A stretch of DNA of 64,000 bases from JAJFKX01 sp965230265 (GTDB lineage: Bacteria > Pseudomonadota > Gammaproteobacteria > Xanthomonadales > Wenzhouxiangellaceae). The notes below the pieces were generated by a model. It worked only from the letters and a program-made list of their open reading frames with translations, did not search any database and was not told the origin of the DNA. Made by a program: the position numbers and the translations under genes. Each line of letters begins with the position of its first letter. The stretch's first letter is position 1. This document shows, piece after piece, positions 25,522 through 35,781 of this stretch. Where the stretch lies: contig OZ245999.1 in assembly GCA_965230265.1 (NCBI GenBank), positions 2,294,001 through 2,358,000 on the forward strand. The letters run 5' to 3'.

Positions 25522-27050
25522 GGCACCTTGGTCTGAACAACATGGTTGAGTAGCTGATCAACCGTGGGTTGCATCACTTCAATCAGCGGCGCTGGCCAGA
25601 TACCGAATAACAATACGGCAACCGCCAAAACCGACAAAATTAATGCTTCGCGGGAATTGATGTCCTGCAGTGCAGCCACCTCTGGATTGGCAACATCGCC
25701 AAACAGCACCCGTTTAACCAGGTACAGACTATAGGCTGCCCCCAGTATCAGCGTCAGTCCGGCCAGTGCGGCATACCAGAAGTTGGCATGGAAAGCCGAC
25801 AGGATCACCATAAACTCACCCACAAAGCCGCTGGTTCCAGGCAACCCACTGTTGGCCATAAAAAACAGCACCACAAAGGCTGCAAACCAGGGCATCTTAT
25901 TGGCCACCCCACCATAAGCGGCAATATCCCGAGAATGCATGCGGTCATACAGCACCCCGACACACAGGAACAGTGCACCGGAAATAAAACCATGCGAAAT
26001 CATCTGAATCATGCCGCCGCTAATACCCAACGCAGCACCTTGGACCACCTCAGTGGCCGTACCATCATCACTGGCTGCGCGCATGATCGCGAAAATCACA
26101 AAAAAGCCCAGCGTACAAAAGCCCATATGAGCAATAGAGCTGTAGGCAATCAGCTTCTTCATATCCTGCTGTGCCAAGGCAACAAAACCGATATACACAA
26201 TGGCAATCAAAGAAAAGGCAATCACCAGCCAATCCAGATAACTGCTGCCATCGGGTGTAATGGGCAGGCTAAAACGCAGGAAGCCGTAGCCACCAATCTT
26301 CAACATAATGGCAGCCAGAATGACCGAACCACCGGTCGGTGCTTCCACATGCGCATCAGGTAACCAAGTATGCACTGGCCACATCGGCACCTTGACAGCA
26401 AAGGCAGTAAAAAATGCCAGGAACAACCAGATTTGTGCTGTCAGACTCAGCGGAAACTCGTGCCAGTCCAAAATAGCAAAGCTGCCCGATTGCAGGTATA
26501 ACCAGATCAACCCGACCAACATAAATACCGAACCAAGGAAGGTGTACAAGAAGAATTTAATCGTGGCATACACCCGGCGTTCACCACCCCATACGCCGAT
26601 GACCAAAAACATCGGAATCAGCATGGCTTCGAAGAAAATATAAAACAGCATGCCATCCAATGCGGCAAATACCCCCACCATTAAACCTTGCAGCATCAAA
26701 AATGCCGCCATGTACTGATGCACTCGTTTGGTGATGGATGTCCAGCCCGCAATCACCACAATCACACCAAAGAAGTTGGTCAAAATAATCAGCGGCATTG
26801 AAAAACCATCAACGCCCAGATGATAGAAAATATTGAATGGCTCAATCCAGGGGATACGCTCAACAAACTGCATTGCTGCCGTGCTGCCATCAAAGCCTGT
26901 GTACAAGGCAATGCTGCAGGCAAATGCCGCGATGGTGACCAGTAAAGCCAATACCCGGGCTATACCTGGTCGCTGATCACCCGCTGCCAATACCGGCAGA
27001 CTCCCCAGAATCGGCAACCAAATCAGTAGAGACAATAAATGCACCGACAT
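25518..27050 (-). CDS. nuoM: NADH-quinone oxidoreductase subunit M
   Basis: 510 residues, multi-spanning antiporter-like subunit. Key segments: FYIFFEAMLIPMFLVIGVWG with the conserved Glu, FAVKVPMWPVHTWLPDAHVE with the pump Lys, and KKLIAYSSIAHMGFCTLG. It starts within the last base of nuoL and overlaps nuoN by 4 bp, so the three antiporter subunits L, M and N are coupled. Confidence 0.98.
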   Translation of the reverse strand: MSVHLLSLLIWLPILGSLPVLAAGDQRPGIARVLALLVTIAAFACSIALYTGFDGSTAAMQFVERIPWIEPFNIFYHLGVDGFSMPLIILTNFFGVIVVIAGWTSITKRVHQYMAAFLMLQGLMVGVFAALDGMLFYIFFEAMLIPMFLVIGVWGGERRVYATIKFFLYTFLGSVFMLVGLIWLYLQSGSFAILDWHEFPLSLTAQIWLFLAFFTAFAVKVPMWPVHTWLPDAHVEAPTGGSVILAAIMLKIGGYGFLRFSLPITPDGSSYLDWLVIAFSLIAIVYIGFVALAQQDMKKLIAYSSIAHMGFCTLGFFVIFAIMRAASDDGTATEVVQGAALGISGGMIQMISHGFISGALFLCVGVLYDRMHSRDIAAYGGVANKMPWFAAFVVLFFMANSGLPGTSGFVGEFMVILSAFHANFWYAALAGLTLILGAAYSLYLVKRVLFGDVANPEVAALQDINSREALILSVLAVAVLLFGIWPAPLIEVMQPTVDQLLNHVVQTKVP

Positions 27051-29023
27051 TACAGCAGTCCTTTTTGCAGAATCACAAATGCAGCGACAATGGCAATTAA
27101 GCCAACAATCATCGCGAATGCATAGTGGAATAAATAGCCCGACTGCAAATGCCGGAACAATCCTGATAAGCGGTTCACAATACCTGCCGAACCATTCACC
27201 AATGCGCCATCAATCAAACCTGCATCACCATAGCGCCACAACCCTTTACCCAGGTTCATGCTGCCGCGTGCAAATAACCATTGATATGCTTCATCAAACC
27301 AGTATTTCTTATCTAGCATGCGCTGTACTGGCGATAGTGTCTGGGCAAACCAGGTGGCCAACTGTGGTTTCCAGTACCAGATCAGTATCGCCGCAGCGCT
27401 ACCCAACACCACTAGCCAGAACACCGGTGTGACAAAAGCGTGCAGTGCCATGGCCATAGGGCCATGGAAATGATGGCCGATCTCTGCCATCACGTCATTG
27501 GCTGGTGCAACCACAATCGCATCATCGAAGAAACCACCAAACAACATCGGCTCAACAGTAAAGTACCCGATCAAAACCGACGGAATAGCCAATAGAACCA
27601 GTGGCACGGTGACCACCCAGGGCGATTCATGCAGATGTTGACGCACTGGCTCATCCATTCGCTCTTTGCCATGGAAAGTCAAAAACAGCAAACGCAGGCT
27701 ATACAAAGCCGTGACCACGACGCCCAGCAATACACACCAGTAGGCAAAACCGGCGCCAGGCCGATGCGCCATGTGTACCGCTTCGATAATCAGGTCTTTG
27801 GAATAAAAACCGGAGAACAGGGGCACGCCCATCAAAGCCAGTGAACCCAGCCAGGCGGTAATAAAAGTAATCGGCATGTATTTGCGCAAACCACCCATTT
27901 CGCGCATATCCTGACGGTGGTGCATGGCAATAATCACCGAACCGGCACCCAAGAATAACAATGCTTTGAAAAACGCATGGGTCATTAAGTGGAAAATCGC
28001 GGCCGAATAAGCCGACGCGCCCAATGCCACTGTCATATAACCCAGTTGCGATAAAGTGGAATACGCAACAACTCGCTTGATATCGTTTTGTACCAGGCCA
28101 ATCAAACCCATAAACAGGGCAGTAATCGCGCCAATCACCAAAATAAAGCTTAGCGCCGTTTCGGACAATTCAAACAGTGGCGACATACGTGCCACCATAA
28201 ATATGCCTGCGGTCACCATGGTCGCCGCATGGATCAGTGCCGAAATCGGTGTTGGGCCTTCCATCGAATCAGGTAACCACACATGCAGTGGCGCTTGTGC
28301 TGACTTACCCATTGCACCAATAAACAAGCAGATGCAGATAAACGTCAGCAATGACCATTCCACACCACCAAAAATACTGATGGTCTCACCAACCGCTTGC
28401 GGTGCAGCTCCAAAAGCTTCGGCATAATCCAAGGTTCCAAAGCTGGCCACTATGGCTGCAATACCCAGCAAAAACCCAAAATCACCGACACGATTAACCA
28501 AAAATGCTTTCAGATTGGCAAAGATTGCTGATTCTTTTTTAAACCAGAAACCAATCAGCAGATACGACACCAGGCCAACCGCTTCCCAGCCAAAAAATAA
28601 CTGCAGGAAGTTGTTTGACATCACCAGCATCAACATCGCAAAAGTAAACAAAGCGATATAACTGAAGAAACGCTGATAACCCGGATCATCGTGCATATAG
28701 CCGATGGTGTAGATATGCACCATCAACGACACAAAAGTCACCACCGTCATCATTACCACGGTCAGGCTATCTACCAGAAAACCGATTTCAAACCGAATAC
28801 CGTCCGTTACTGCCCAGGTATAAATCGAGGTATTAATGGCCTCCATACCGTCCAGAGCAATCAGTTTGAACACATAAAAAGACAAACCACAGGAGGCAGC
28901 AACACCCAGAATCGTGACCCAGTGTGCGCCGGCGCGACCAATTTGATTTCGCAGCAAGCCCGCAATAATGGCGCCCGCTAAAGGTAACAATGGAACCAGC
29001 AGCAATATTGTTTTCATATCCAT
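27050..29023 (-). CDS. nuoL: NADH-quinone oxidoreductase subunit L
   Basis: 657 residues, the distal antiporter-like subunit with the long lateral helix near the C-terminus. Key segments: LQLFFGWEAVGLVSYLLIGF, GKSAQAPLHVWLPDSMEGPTP, and IKRVVAYSTLSQLGYMTVALG. The C-terminal ~150 residues hold the helix and last membrane span. It is 7 bp from nuoK upstream and shares one base with nuoM. Confidence 0.98.
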   Translation of the reverse strand: MDMKTILLLVPLLPLAGAIIAGLLRNQIGRAGAHWVTILGVAASCGLSFYVFKLIALDGMEAINTSIYTWAVTDGIRFEIGFLVDSLTVVMMTVVTFVSLMVHIYTIGYMHDDPGYQRFFSYIALFTFAMLMLVMSNNFLQLFFGWEAVGLVSYLLIGFWFKKESAIFANLKAFLVNRVGDFGFLLGIAAIVASFGTLDYAEAFGAAPQAVGETISIFGGVEWSLLTFICICLFIGAMGKSAQAPLHVWLPDSMEGPTPISALIHAATMVTAGIFMVARMSPLFELSETALSFILVIGAITALFMGLIGLVQNDIKRVVAYSTLSQLGYMTVALGASAYSAAIFHLMTHAFFKALLFLGAGSVIIAMHHRQDMREMGGLRKYMPITFITAWLGSLALMGVPLFSGFYSKDLIIEAVHMAHRPGAGFAYWCVLLGVVVTALYSLRLLFLTFHGKERMDEPVRQHLHESPWVVTVPLVLLAIPSVLIGYFTVEPMLFGGFFDDAIVVAPANDVMAEIGHHFHGPMAMALHAFVTPVFWLVVLGSAAAILIWYWKPQLATWFAQTLSPVQRMLDKKYWFDEAYQWLFARGSMNLGKGLWRYGDAGLIDGALVNGSAGIVNRLSGLFRHLQSGYLFHYAFAMIVGLIAIVAAFVILQKGLL

Positions 29024-29030
29024 AGCTGGC

Positions 29031-29354
29031 TTATCCTTTCAGGTCGTCGAGTTCGGCGACGTTGATGGTGTTACGGTTGCGGAACAACACCACCAGAATC
29101 GCCAGCCCAATAGCCGCTTCAGCAGCAGCCACCGTTAATATAAAAAACACAAATACCTGCCCATCGGCATTGCCGTGGAAGCGCGAAAACGCAACAAAAT
29201 TCATGTTGACTGCCAACAGCATTAACTCAATGGCCATCAGCAGAATAATCACGTTTTTGCGGTTAAGAAAAATACCGGCCACGCTTAGGCTGAACAAAAT
29301 ACCGCCCAGCGTCAAAAAATGTGCCAGCGTTAATTCCGTGAACAAAGCGCTCAT
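29031..29354 (-). CDS. nuoK: NADH-quinone oxidoreductase subunit K
   Basis: 107 residues, three membrane helices. RKNVIILLMAIELMLLAVN carries the conserved Glu of TM2, and VFFILTVAAAEAAIGLAILV the Glu of TM3; both belong to the central proton path of the membrane arm. The start overlaps the nuoJ stop by 4 bp. Confidence 0.97.
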   Translation of the reverse strand: MSALFTELTLAHFLTLGGILFSLSVAGIFLNRKNVIILLMAIELMLLAVNMNFVAFSRFHGNADGQVFVFFILTVAAAEAAIGLAILVVLFRNRNTINVAELDDLKG

Positions 29355-29965
29355 GCGTCGTTCTCCTTGGGTTTAACCGCATCCATGGAAACAATCCGCA
29401 CGCGGTCATCACGATTAACCTGCACCTGACGCGATGGATCCTGATAACGGCTGCCCTCTCTGCGACCGCGGTGCGTTAATGCAATAGCAGCGACGATCGC
29501 CACCAGCAAAATCACTGCGGCGATTTCAAACGGGTATAGATATTGAGTGTATAAACGCTCACCCAGATAAGCAGTATTGCTAAATCCGTCCGGGTTGCCT
29601 TCGCCCAGTTTTAAACCTTCCGCACCGGTTGTCCAGATAACCAGCAACAATTCACCAGCCATAATCAGGGCAACCAGAATACCCACCGGCAAATAGCGGA
29701 TAAAACCTTCACGCACCCGGCTCAGATTCACATCCAGCATCATCACCACAAACAAAAACAGCACCATCACCGCACCGACATAAACCAGCACCAGCGTGAT
29801 CGCCAGAAACTCAACCTCCAGCAGCATCCAGATGGCTGCGCTGGAGAAAAATGCCAGCACCAGAAACAGCACGGCATAAACCGGATTGCGCACGGTAATC
29901 ACGCTTAACGCTGACAGCGTTAAAATCGTGCCGAATAAATAAAAAACCAGTATTTGAATACTCAT
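29351..29965 (-). CDS. nuoJ: NADH-quinone oxidoreductase subunit J
   Basis: 204 residues with five membrane helices and a charged cytoplasmic tail. LEVEFLAITLVLVYVGAVMVLFLFVVMMLD is the conserved central segment that includes the helix with the pi-bulge. It lies 26 bp after nuoI and is coupled to nuoK. Confidence 0.96.
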   Translation of the reverse strand: MSIQILVFYLFGTILTLSALSVITVRNPVYAVLFLVLAFFSSAAIWMLLEVEFLAITLVLVYVGAVMVLFLFVVMMLDVNLSRVREGFIRYLPVGILVALIMAGELLLVIWTTGAEGLKLGEGNPDGFSNTAYLGERLYTQYLYPFEIAAVILLVAIVAAIALTHRGRREGSRYQDPSRQVQVNRDDRVRIVSMDAVKPKENDA

Positions 29966-29991
29966 AATATCTGCTTAATCACCGTTCTGGC

Positions 29992-30480
29992 TTAACGAAA
30001 TGCTGCGTCTTGACGACGTGCATTGGCAATCTGCGGTTCCAGACGATCACCAATGGCCAACAGTTGCTGTTTGGTCATAATGTTTTCACCGCGTTCTTCA
30101 AAGTGATACTCAGAAAAATCGGTTTCCACTATCGAATCCACCGGACACGACTCCTCGCAAAACCCGCAATAAATACATTTAAATAAATCAATGTCATATC
30201 GGGTGGTACGGCGGGTACCATCTTCACGCTGTTCCGAATCAATCGTGATGGCCAATGCAGGACAAACGGCTTCGCACAGTTTGCAGGCAATACAACGCTC
30301 TTCTCCATTGGGATAACGACGCAAAGCATGTAAACCACGGAAACGATTGGATTTCGGTGTTTTTTCTTCGGGATAGCGCAGGGTGTACTTGGGCCTCAGA
30401 AAATACTTCCAGGTCACACCCATGCCTTTGAACAGTTCCACCAGTAACAACGAGCGGAAATAATTGCTTATGGCGTGCAT
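29992..30480 (-). CDS. nuoI: NADH-quinone oxidoreductase subunit I
   Basis: 162 residues, a peripheral-arm ferredoxin-like subunit. Two 4Fe-4S motifs are seen: CIACKLCEAVCP and CIYCGFCEESCP, which hold clusters N6a and N6b. The N-terminal part contains an amphipathic helix used for docking on the membrane arm. Only one base separates it from nuoH. Confidence 0.98.
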   Translation of the reverse strand: MHAISNYFRSLLLVELFKGMGVTWKYFLRPKYTLRYPEEKTPKSNRFRGLHALRRYPNGEERCIACKLCEAVCPALAITIDSEQREDGTRRTTRYDIDLFKCIYCGFCEESCPVDSIVETDFSEYHFEERGENIMTKQQLLAIGDRLEPQIANARRQDAAFR

Positions 30481-30481
30481 A

Positions 30482-31510
30482 TCAAACTCCCTGCTCTACC
30501 CAGCCGAGCAGCACGAATGCTGAGGCTGCGGCAACCCAAACAATGGTAATCGGAATAAACACTTTCCACCCCAGACGCATAATCTGGTCGTAGCGATAAC
30601 GCGGGAAAGTCGCACGGAACCACAAAAAGAAGAACATAAAGAAGAACATCTTGCCCAGGAACCAGGCGGCATGTGGTTGTGCAATAAAGCTGTCGGCCAG
30701 CAGCGGTACATTTTCAAAGGGTGACAGCCAGCCACCGGCAAACAGCAATGCCGTCAACGCCGAAATCAGGATCATATTGGCATATTCGGCCAGGAAGAAT
30801 ACCGCGAAAGCTGCCCCCGCATATTCAACGTGAAAGCCTGCCACAATTTCCGACTCACCTTCGGCCACGTCAAATGGCGCACGATTGGTTTCGGCCACAC
30901 CGGAAATGAAATAAATCATAAACAGTGGCAATAATGGCAACCAGAACCAATCAAAAATACCGCCCTGTTGTGCCAGCACAATTTCACGTAAATTGATGCT
31001 GCCCGCCACAATGATGACACCAACCAGTGCAAAGCCCATGGCAATTTCATAAGAAACAATCTGTGCCGCAGAACGCAAAGCGCCAATAAACGCATATTTG
31101 GAGTTGGATGCCCAGCCGGCAACAATCACCCCATAAACGCCCATCGAGGTCAGCGCCAATACATACAAAAGGCTGGCATCAATATCAGCCAGTACCAGCC
31201 AGTCATCAAATGGCACCACTGCCCAGGCGGCAAATGCAGGCGCCAGTGACAATACCGGTGCCAGATAAAACAAAAACTTGTTGGCGTTCGAAGGCAGAAT
31301 AATTTCTTTGAACAACAGCTTGAACACATCCGCAAAGGGCTGCAGCAAGCCCCATGGTCCAACACGGTTAGGTCCCATACGTGCCTGCATGTAGCCAATC
31401 ACCTTACGCTCGGCATAAGTGTAATAGGCCACAGTCAAAATCAGTGGAACAACAATCAGCAGAATTTTGCCAACGGTCAACAGCAGTGTAATGATTGATT
31501 CCATATCCAT
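30482..31510 (-). CDS. nuoH: NADH-quinone oxidoreductase subunit H
   Basis: 342 residues, about eight membrane helices; the subunit that forms the quinone-binding chamber with NuoB and NuoD. Conserved motifs: RKVIGYMQARMGPNRVGPWG, and AETNRAPFDVAEGESEIVAG, the acidic loop near the quinone site. It shares its first base with the nuoG stop. Confidence 0.98.
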   Translation of the reverse strand: MDMESIITLLLTVGKILLIVVPLILTVAYYTYAERKVIGYMQARMGPNRVGPWGLLQPFADVFKLLFKEIILPSNANKFLFYLAPVLSLAPAFAAWAVVPFDDWLVLADIDASLLYVLALTSMGVYGVIVAGWASNSKYAFIGALRSAAQIVSYEIAMGFALVGVIIVAGSINLREIVLAQQGGIFDWFWLPLLPLFMIYFISGVAETNRAPFDVAEGESEIVAGFHVEYAGAAFAVFFLAEYANMILISALTALLFAGGWLSPFENVPLLADSFIAQPHAAWFLGKMFFFMFFFLWFRATFPRYRYDQIMRLGWKVFIPITIVWVAAASAFVLLGWVEQGV

Positions 31511-33867
31511 TATTTGGCCTCCGCTGTATCAGATTGAAGCGGGCCAATCGCTGCACCCATACGGCTGCTTGTCGCTGTGGCCGCTGGCAATACCACTGTG
31601 TTATCAGCAACGCGATCATCAATAGAAAGCGCGACTTTCACGGCATCACTCAAGCTCACCTGATCACCAGCACCAAGCTGCAAAGCCGAGGCGGTCTGTG
31701 AATTCATCACTGCAGACTCCAGGTTTTGAGCATGGGCGGTCTGCTGCAGCGGGGCACTGTGACGACATAAGGCATCGACACTGAACATCGGCACACTGCC
31801 AAGACGATAAACGGCTTTACTGTCTGCTGCTGGTGAATACCACTGAGCCGATTCGGTACTCAATGTCTGTTCAGCCAGCGCAGTATCCATGGTCTGCTGT
31901 AACTGCTCTGCTGACTGCCATTCGCAGCCTTCCAGTTCCATTTGTCCGCTCAGTACACGAATCATTTTCCAGGCAGCACGCGCTTCACCATTTGCTTTGC
32001 TGGCCGCCTGAAAGCGCTGCGCCAAACCTTCCAGGTTATGCAATGTGCCCCCGGTTTCTGCCGCTGGTGCTAAAGGCAAAATAACATCCGCCACCGCACG
32101 TAAGCCATCGGTCACAAAGCTGCTGATCGCAATGACATGATCGGCTTTCGCACAGGCCTGCATTAACGCGGCGGGATCAGCACTGTCCAATGCCGGATCG
32201 ATATCGTGCAGCACCAGCACCCGCTTTTGCTGCTCTGCCAGTGCCGCAGTCAACAGACTGCCATCTGCCGGTATAGCGCCCGCCAAACGAGCACCATAGG
32301 CATTGGCCGCATAATCCAGTTCAATCGACTCTGCATTACATACTTCAGCCAGGCTGTGCAGCACTTGTCGTAACAATCCGGATTCAGGATGCATCGATGC
32401 CTGTGCACCCAGTATCAGTACCGCCCGTTCAGCATTGTTCAGGCTTTCAGCAATCTGCTGGTGAACCTCATTGCTGGTTTGCCTGGCCAGCCATTTGCCC
32501 ATTGCATCATCAGGTAGACCCTGGTTGCTGACCGTATAGGCCGCTTGCAGAATGCTGCCTAACTCGCTTAACCAATGTTGTGGTCCAACAACAACATCTT
32601 GCTGGGTATCAAAATGCCAATCGTAATCGACGGCATTCACAGTGCTGATTTGTGCGCCCTGTTGCCGCCATGCCTGACGCAAGCGTTGTGCCAGCAGGGG
32701 TTGTTCATGCCTTAAATTACTACCGATCAATAAAGCTGCATTGGCTGTTGTTAAAGCAGCCAACGGCATACTGCTGCGAGCATAACCCTGGTCTTTGGCA
32801 TCCAGCGTACGTACTCGATGATCAACGATCGCGCCACCCAGTGATGCTGCAAACTGAGACAAAGCAAAATGATCTTCAGTTACCGCTTGTGGTGAAGCCA
32901 GAATACCAATGTGTTCAGCACCATGTTGCTCAAGACAATGATCCAGAGCATCCTTGACGGTATTCAGCGCTGATTCCCAGTCGCTGTTTTCCCAGCTTTC
33001 CCCATTTTTGATTTGCGGTGTGGTAGCGCGATTATCGTGATACAGGCCAAAGTGGCTGTAACGATCACGGTCGGATAACCAGCTTTCATTGACCGCTTCA
33101 TTGTCACGCGGCACGCTGCGCATAATTTTGCCGCGTCGTACGTGACTCCAAAGGTTACTGCCCAGACTGTCATGGGTAGAAACCATGGGGCGTGCCGTTA
33201 ATTCCCAGGCACGGGCTGAAAACCTAAACGGTTTATTGGTCAATGCGCCCACCGGGCACAAATCGATAATATTGCCGGACAACTCCGAATCAATACTGCG
33301 TTCTACAAACGTGCTGATTTCTGTTTTTTCACCACGGCCAATGCCGCCCAGCTCGTTGGTTCCAGCAATTTCATCCAAAAAACGCACACAACGGGTGCAA
33401 TGGATACAACGGGTCATATCGGTCGCTATCAGCGAGCCAATATTCTTGTCTTTTACTGCCCGTTTGCGTTCAGTAAAACGCGAAACCGAGCGACCATAGC
33501 CCATGGCCAGATCCTGCAGCTCACATTCACCGCCCTGATCACAAATCGGGCAGTCCAGCGGGTGATTGATCAGCAGAAACTCCATCACACCCTGTTGCGC
33601 GTCACGCGCACGACGTGATTCGGTATACACCTTCATGCCATCCATCACCGGAGTGGCACAGGCCGGCAGTGGTTTGGGTGCTTTTTCCACATCCACCAGG
33701 CACATGCGGCAATTGGCCGCGATGGATAATTTTTTGTGGTAGCAAAACCGTGGAATATCAATGCCCGCCTTATCGGTGGCTTCAATAATCATCGAGCCTT
33801 TGGGTACTTCCATCGTCTGGCCATCAACTTCAATGCTCACCATATCGGTCTGTGGTTGTGCGCTCAT
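31510..33867 (-). CDS. nuoG: NADH-quinone oxidoreductase subunit G
   Basis: 785 residues. The N-terminal ~220 hold the Fe-S ligands: CYHKKLSIAANCRMC for the 2Fe-2S cluster N1b, HPLDCPICDQGGECELQD for N5 and CIHCTRCVRF for N4. The remainder is a molybdopterin-oxidoreductase-like domain without cofactor, as is usual, and is the least conserved part of the operon. It overlaps nuoF by 4 bp. Confidence 0.97.
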   Translation of the reverse strand: MSAQPQTDMVSIEVDGQTMEVPKGSMIIEATDKAGIDIPRFCYHKKLSIAANCRMCLVDVEKAPKPLPACATPVMDGMKVYTESRRARDAQQGVMEFLLINHPLDCPICDQGGECELQDLAMGYGRSVSRFTERKRAVKDKNIGSLIATDMTRCIHCTRCVRFLDEIAGTNELGGIGRGEKTEISTFVERSIDSELSGNIIDLCPVGALTNKPFRFSARAWELTARPMVSTHDSLGSNLWSHVRRGKIMRSVPRDNEAVNESWLSDRDRYSHFGLYHDNRATTPQIKNGESWENSDWESALNTVKDALDHCLEQHGAEHIGILASPQAVTEDHFALSQFAASLGGAIVDHRVRTLDAKDQGYARSSMPLAALTTANAALLIGSNLRHEQPLLAQRLRQAWRQQGAQISTVNAVDYDWHFDTQQDVVVGPQHWLSELGSILQAAYTVSNQGLPDDAMGKWLARQTSNEVHQQIAESLNNAERAVLILGAQASMHPESGLLRQVLHSLAEVCNAESIELDYAANAYGARLAGAIPADGSLLTAALAEQQKRVLVLHDIDPALDSADPAALMQACAKADHVIAISSFVTDGLRAVADVILPLAPAAETGGTLHNLEGLAQRFQAASKANGEARAAWKMIRVLSGQMELEGCEWQSAEQLQQTMDTALAEQTLSTESAQWYSPAADSKAVYRLGSVPMFSVDALCRHSAPLQQTAHAQNLESAVMNSQTASALQLGAGDQVSLSDAVKVALSIDDRVADNTVVLPAATATSSRMGAAIGPLQSDTAEAK

Positions 33868-35204
33868 GCCGCTTTCTCCACTGAACCATTACCTGAGCCA
33901 CTACCAGGACCATCGTCCGGTGTACCAACTATCGAGCGTTTGTGTTTCACGTAATACTCAAACTCATGCCAGTAATGTCGCAACATACCCTGCACCGGCC
34001 AGGCGGCTGCCTCGCCAAAGGCACAAATGGTATGGCCTTCAATCTGCCCGGCAGCTGCACGCAGCAACTCCAGGTCACTCATATCGGCTTTACCCGCCAT
34101 AATGCGTTTCAACACCCGGTTCATCCAGCCGGTACCTTCGCGGCAAGGCGTACATTGACCGCAGCTTTCCGCTTTATAAAATTGCGAGATACGAGTACAC
34201 ATGTTGACCATACAGGTGGTTTCATCCATCACCACCACAGCGCCTGAGCCCAGTCCAGAGCCAGCCTTGGCCAAACTGTCGAAGTCCATATCCAGCTGCA
34301 ACATGGTTTCTGCAGGCAATACCGGCATCGATGAACCACCGGGAATGACCGCCTTTAGTTTTCGACCTTTCCATACACCGCCTGCCATTTCCAGCAGTTC
34401 GCGAAACGGTGTGCCCAATGGAATTTCATAATTGCCTGGTTTTTCCACATGGCCAGAAACCGAGAAAATTTTCGGTCCGCCATTATTGGGTTTACCCAGG
34501 TTTAAGAACCAATCTGCGCCTTTGCGCATAATGGCTGGCACACTGGCCAGCGTTTCGGTGTTGTTGATGGTGGTGGGTTTGCCGTAGATACCGAAATTGG
34601 CCGGAAATGGCGGTTTGAAACGCGGCTGACCTTTCTTGCCTTCCAGTGATTCCATCAATGCCGTTTCTTCACCACAGATATAGGCACCGGCGCCGAGCAC
34701 GCCATAAATATCCATATCAACACCCGAACCCTGCACATCCTTACCGAGCATGCCCGCTTCATAGGCTTCTTTTAAAGCCGCCTCAAAACGCTCGAATGGT
34801 TCGTGGTGGAATTCCCCACGCAAATAATTGTAGCCCACCGTCGCACCCATAGAATAGGCGGCAATGGCCATGCCTTCGATCAGTGCATGCGGGTTGTAAC
34901 GCAGAATATCGCGATCGTGACTGGTACCCGGTTCGGATTCATCAGAGTTGCACAACAGGTATTTTTGACCGGGTGCCGAGCGTGGCATAAAACTCCATTT
35001 CAACCCGGTTGGAAAACCTGCACCACCACGGCCACGCAATGATGATGCCTTAACCTGCTCAATAATATCTTCCTGTGGCGTTTTATCCGCCAGCACTTTT
35101 TTCCAGGCCTGATAACCATCACGCTGCAAATACGATTCCAGCGTCCATGGCTTGGCATCATTATTGAGGTCAAAATCAAAACAGACGTTGTGTTCAGCAG
35201 CCAT
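33864..35204 (-). CDS. nuoF: NADH-quinone oxidoreductase subunit F
   Basis: 446 residues; the NADH- and FMN-binding subunit. SSLRGRGGAGFPTGLKWSFM is the NADH site, the FMN region is around GAGAYICGEETALMESLEG, and SCGQCTPCREG with a later Cys near GHTICAFG binds the 4Fe-4S cluster N3. A short Gly/Ser-rich tail (PDDGPGSGSGNGSVE) follows. Confidence 0.98.
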   Translation of the reverse strand: MAAEHNVCFDFDLNNDAKPWTLESYLQRDGYQAWKKVLADKTPQEDIIEQVKASSLRGRGGAGFPTGLKWSFMPRSAPGQKYLLCNSDESEPGTSHDRDILRYNPHALIEGMAIAAYSMGATVGYNYLRGEFHHEPFERFEAALKEAYEAGMLGKDVQGSGVDMDIYGVLGAGAYICGEETALMESLEGKKGQPRFKPPFPANFGIYGKPTTINNTETLASVPAIMRKGADWFLNLGKPNNGGPKIFSVSGHVEKPGNYEIPLGTPFRELLEMAGGVWKGRKLKAVIPGGSSMPVLPAETMLQLDMDFDSLAKAGSGLGSGAVVVMDETTCMVNMCTRISQFYKAESCGQCTPCREGTGWMNRVLKRIMAGKADMSDLELLRAAAGQIEGHTICAFGEAAAWPVQGMLRHYWHEFEYYVKHKRSIVGTPDDGPGSGSGNGSVEKAA

Positions 35205-35208
35205 AGCG

Positions 35209-35781
35209 TTATTCCAGTCCTTCCAGAATCTGGTCGATCTTTTCAGGTGTCAGGTTTTCATGGTAGTGGCCATCAACGACCATCATGGGTGCGCGCACAC
35301 AGGCGGCCAGACATTCTTCTTCCACTTTTAATGTAATGCGGCCATCGGGTGTGGTTTGACCCAAGGTAATGCCCAGTTTGTCTTCAATGTATTTGAGCGT
35401 CCCATCAGCGCCACGCAGCATGCAGGAAATATTGGTGCATACCGAAATTTTATGGCGACCAACCGGTTTCAAATCGAACATTGAGTAAAAGCTCGCCACC
35501 TCGTATACCCAGGCAGCCGGCATTTGCAGATAATCTGCAACACCATTGAGAATCTGTTCGCTCAGCCATCCGCCATTTTGCTCCTGAGCAGCAAATACGG
35601 ACTGAATGATTGCCGAACGGCGACCCTCAGCAGTGTCTGGAAACTTGGTTATCCAGTGATCAATATGCGCCTTGGTTGCATCGCTGAGCACATCTGCAGC
35701 ACCACTGGCTTGTGGCGATAATTTGGGTGTCACGGGCTGGGTGGTCTTGTCTGCAGCTTTGTCTATGGTCGATTCACTCAT
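35209..35781 (-). CDS. nuoE: NADH-quinone oxidoreductase subunit E
   Basis: 190 residues. The thioredoxin-like fold binds 2Fe-2S cluster N1a through CTNISCMLRG and EEECLAACVRAP. The first ~30 residues are an extra Ser/Thr/Lys-rich N-terminal extension before the helical domain (IDHWITKFPDTAEGRRSAII). The start overlaps the nuoD stop by 4 bp. Confidence 0.97.
   Translation of the reverse strand: MSESTIDKAADKTTQPVTPKLSPQASGAADVLSDATKAHIDHWITKFPDTAEGRRSAIIQSVFAAQEQNGGWLSEQILNGVADYLQMPAAWVYEVASFYSMFDLKPVGRHKISVCTNISCMLRGADGTLKYIEDKLGITLGQTTPDGRITLKVEEECLAACVRAPMMVVDGHYHENLTPEKIDQILEGLE

Noticed and set aside
25788..26363. Plus-strand open frame of 191 codons
   Set aside because: Lies wholly inside nuoM on the opposite strand; composition is that of an antisense frame.
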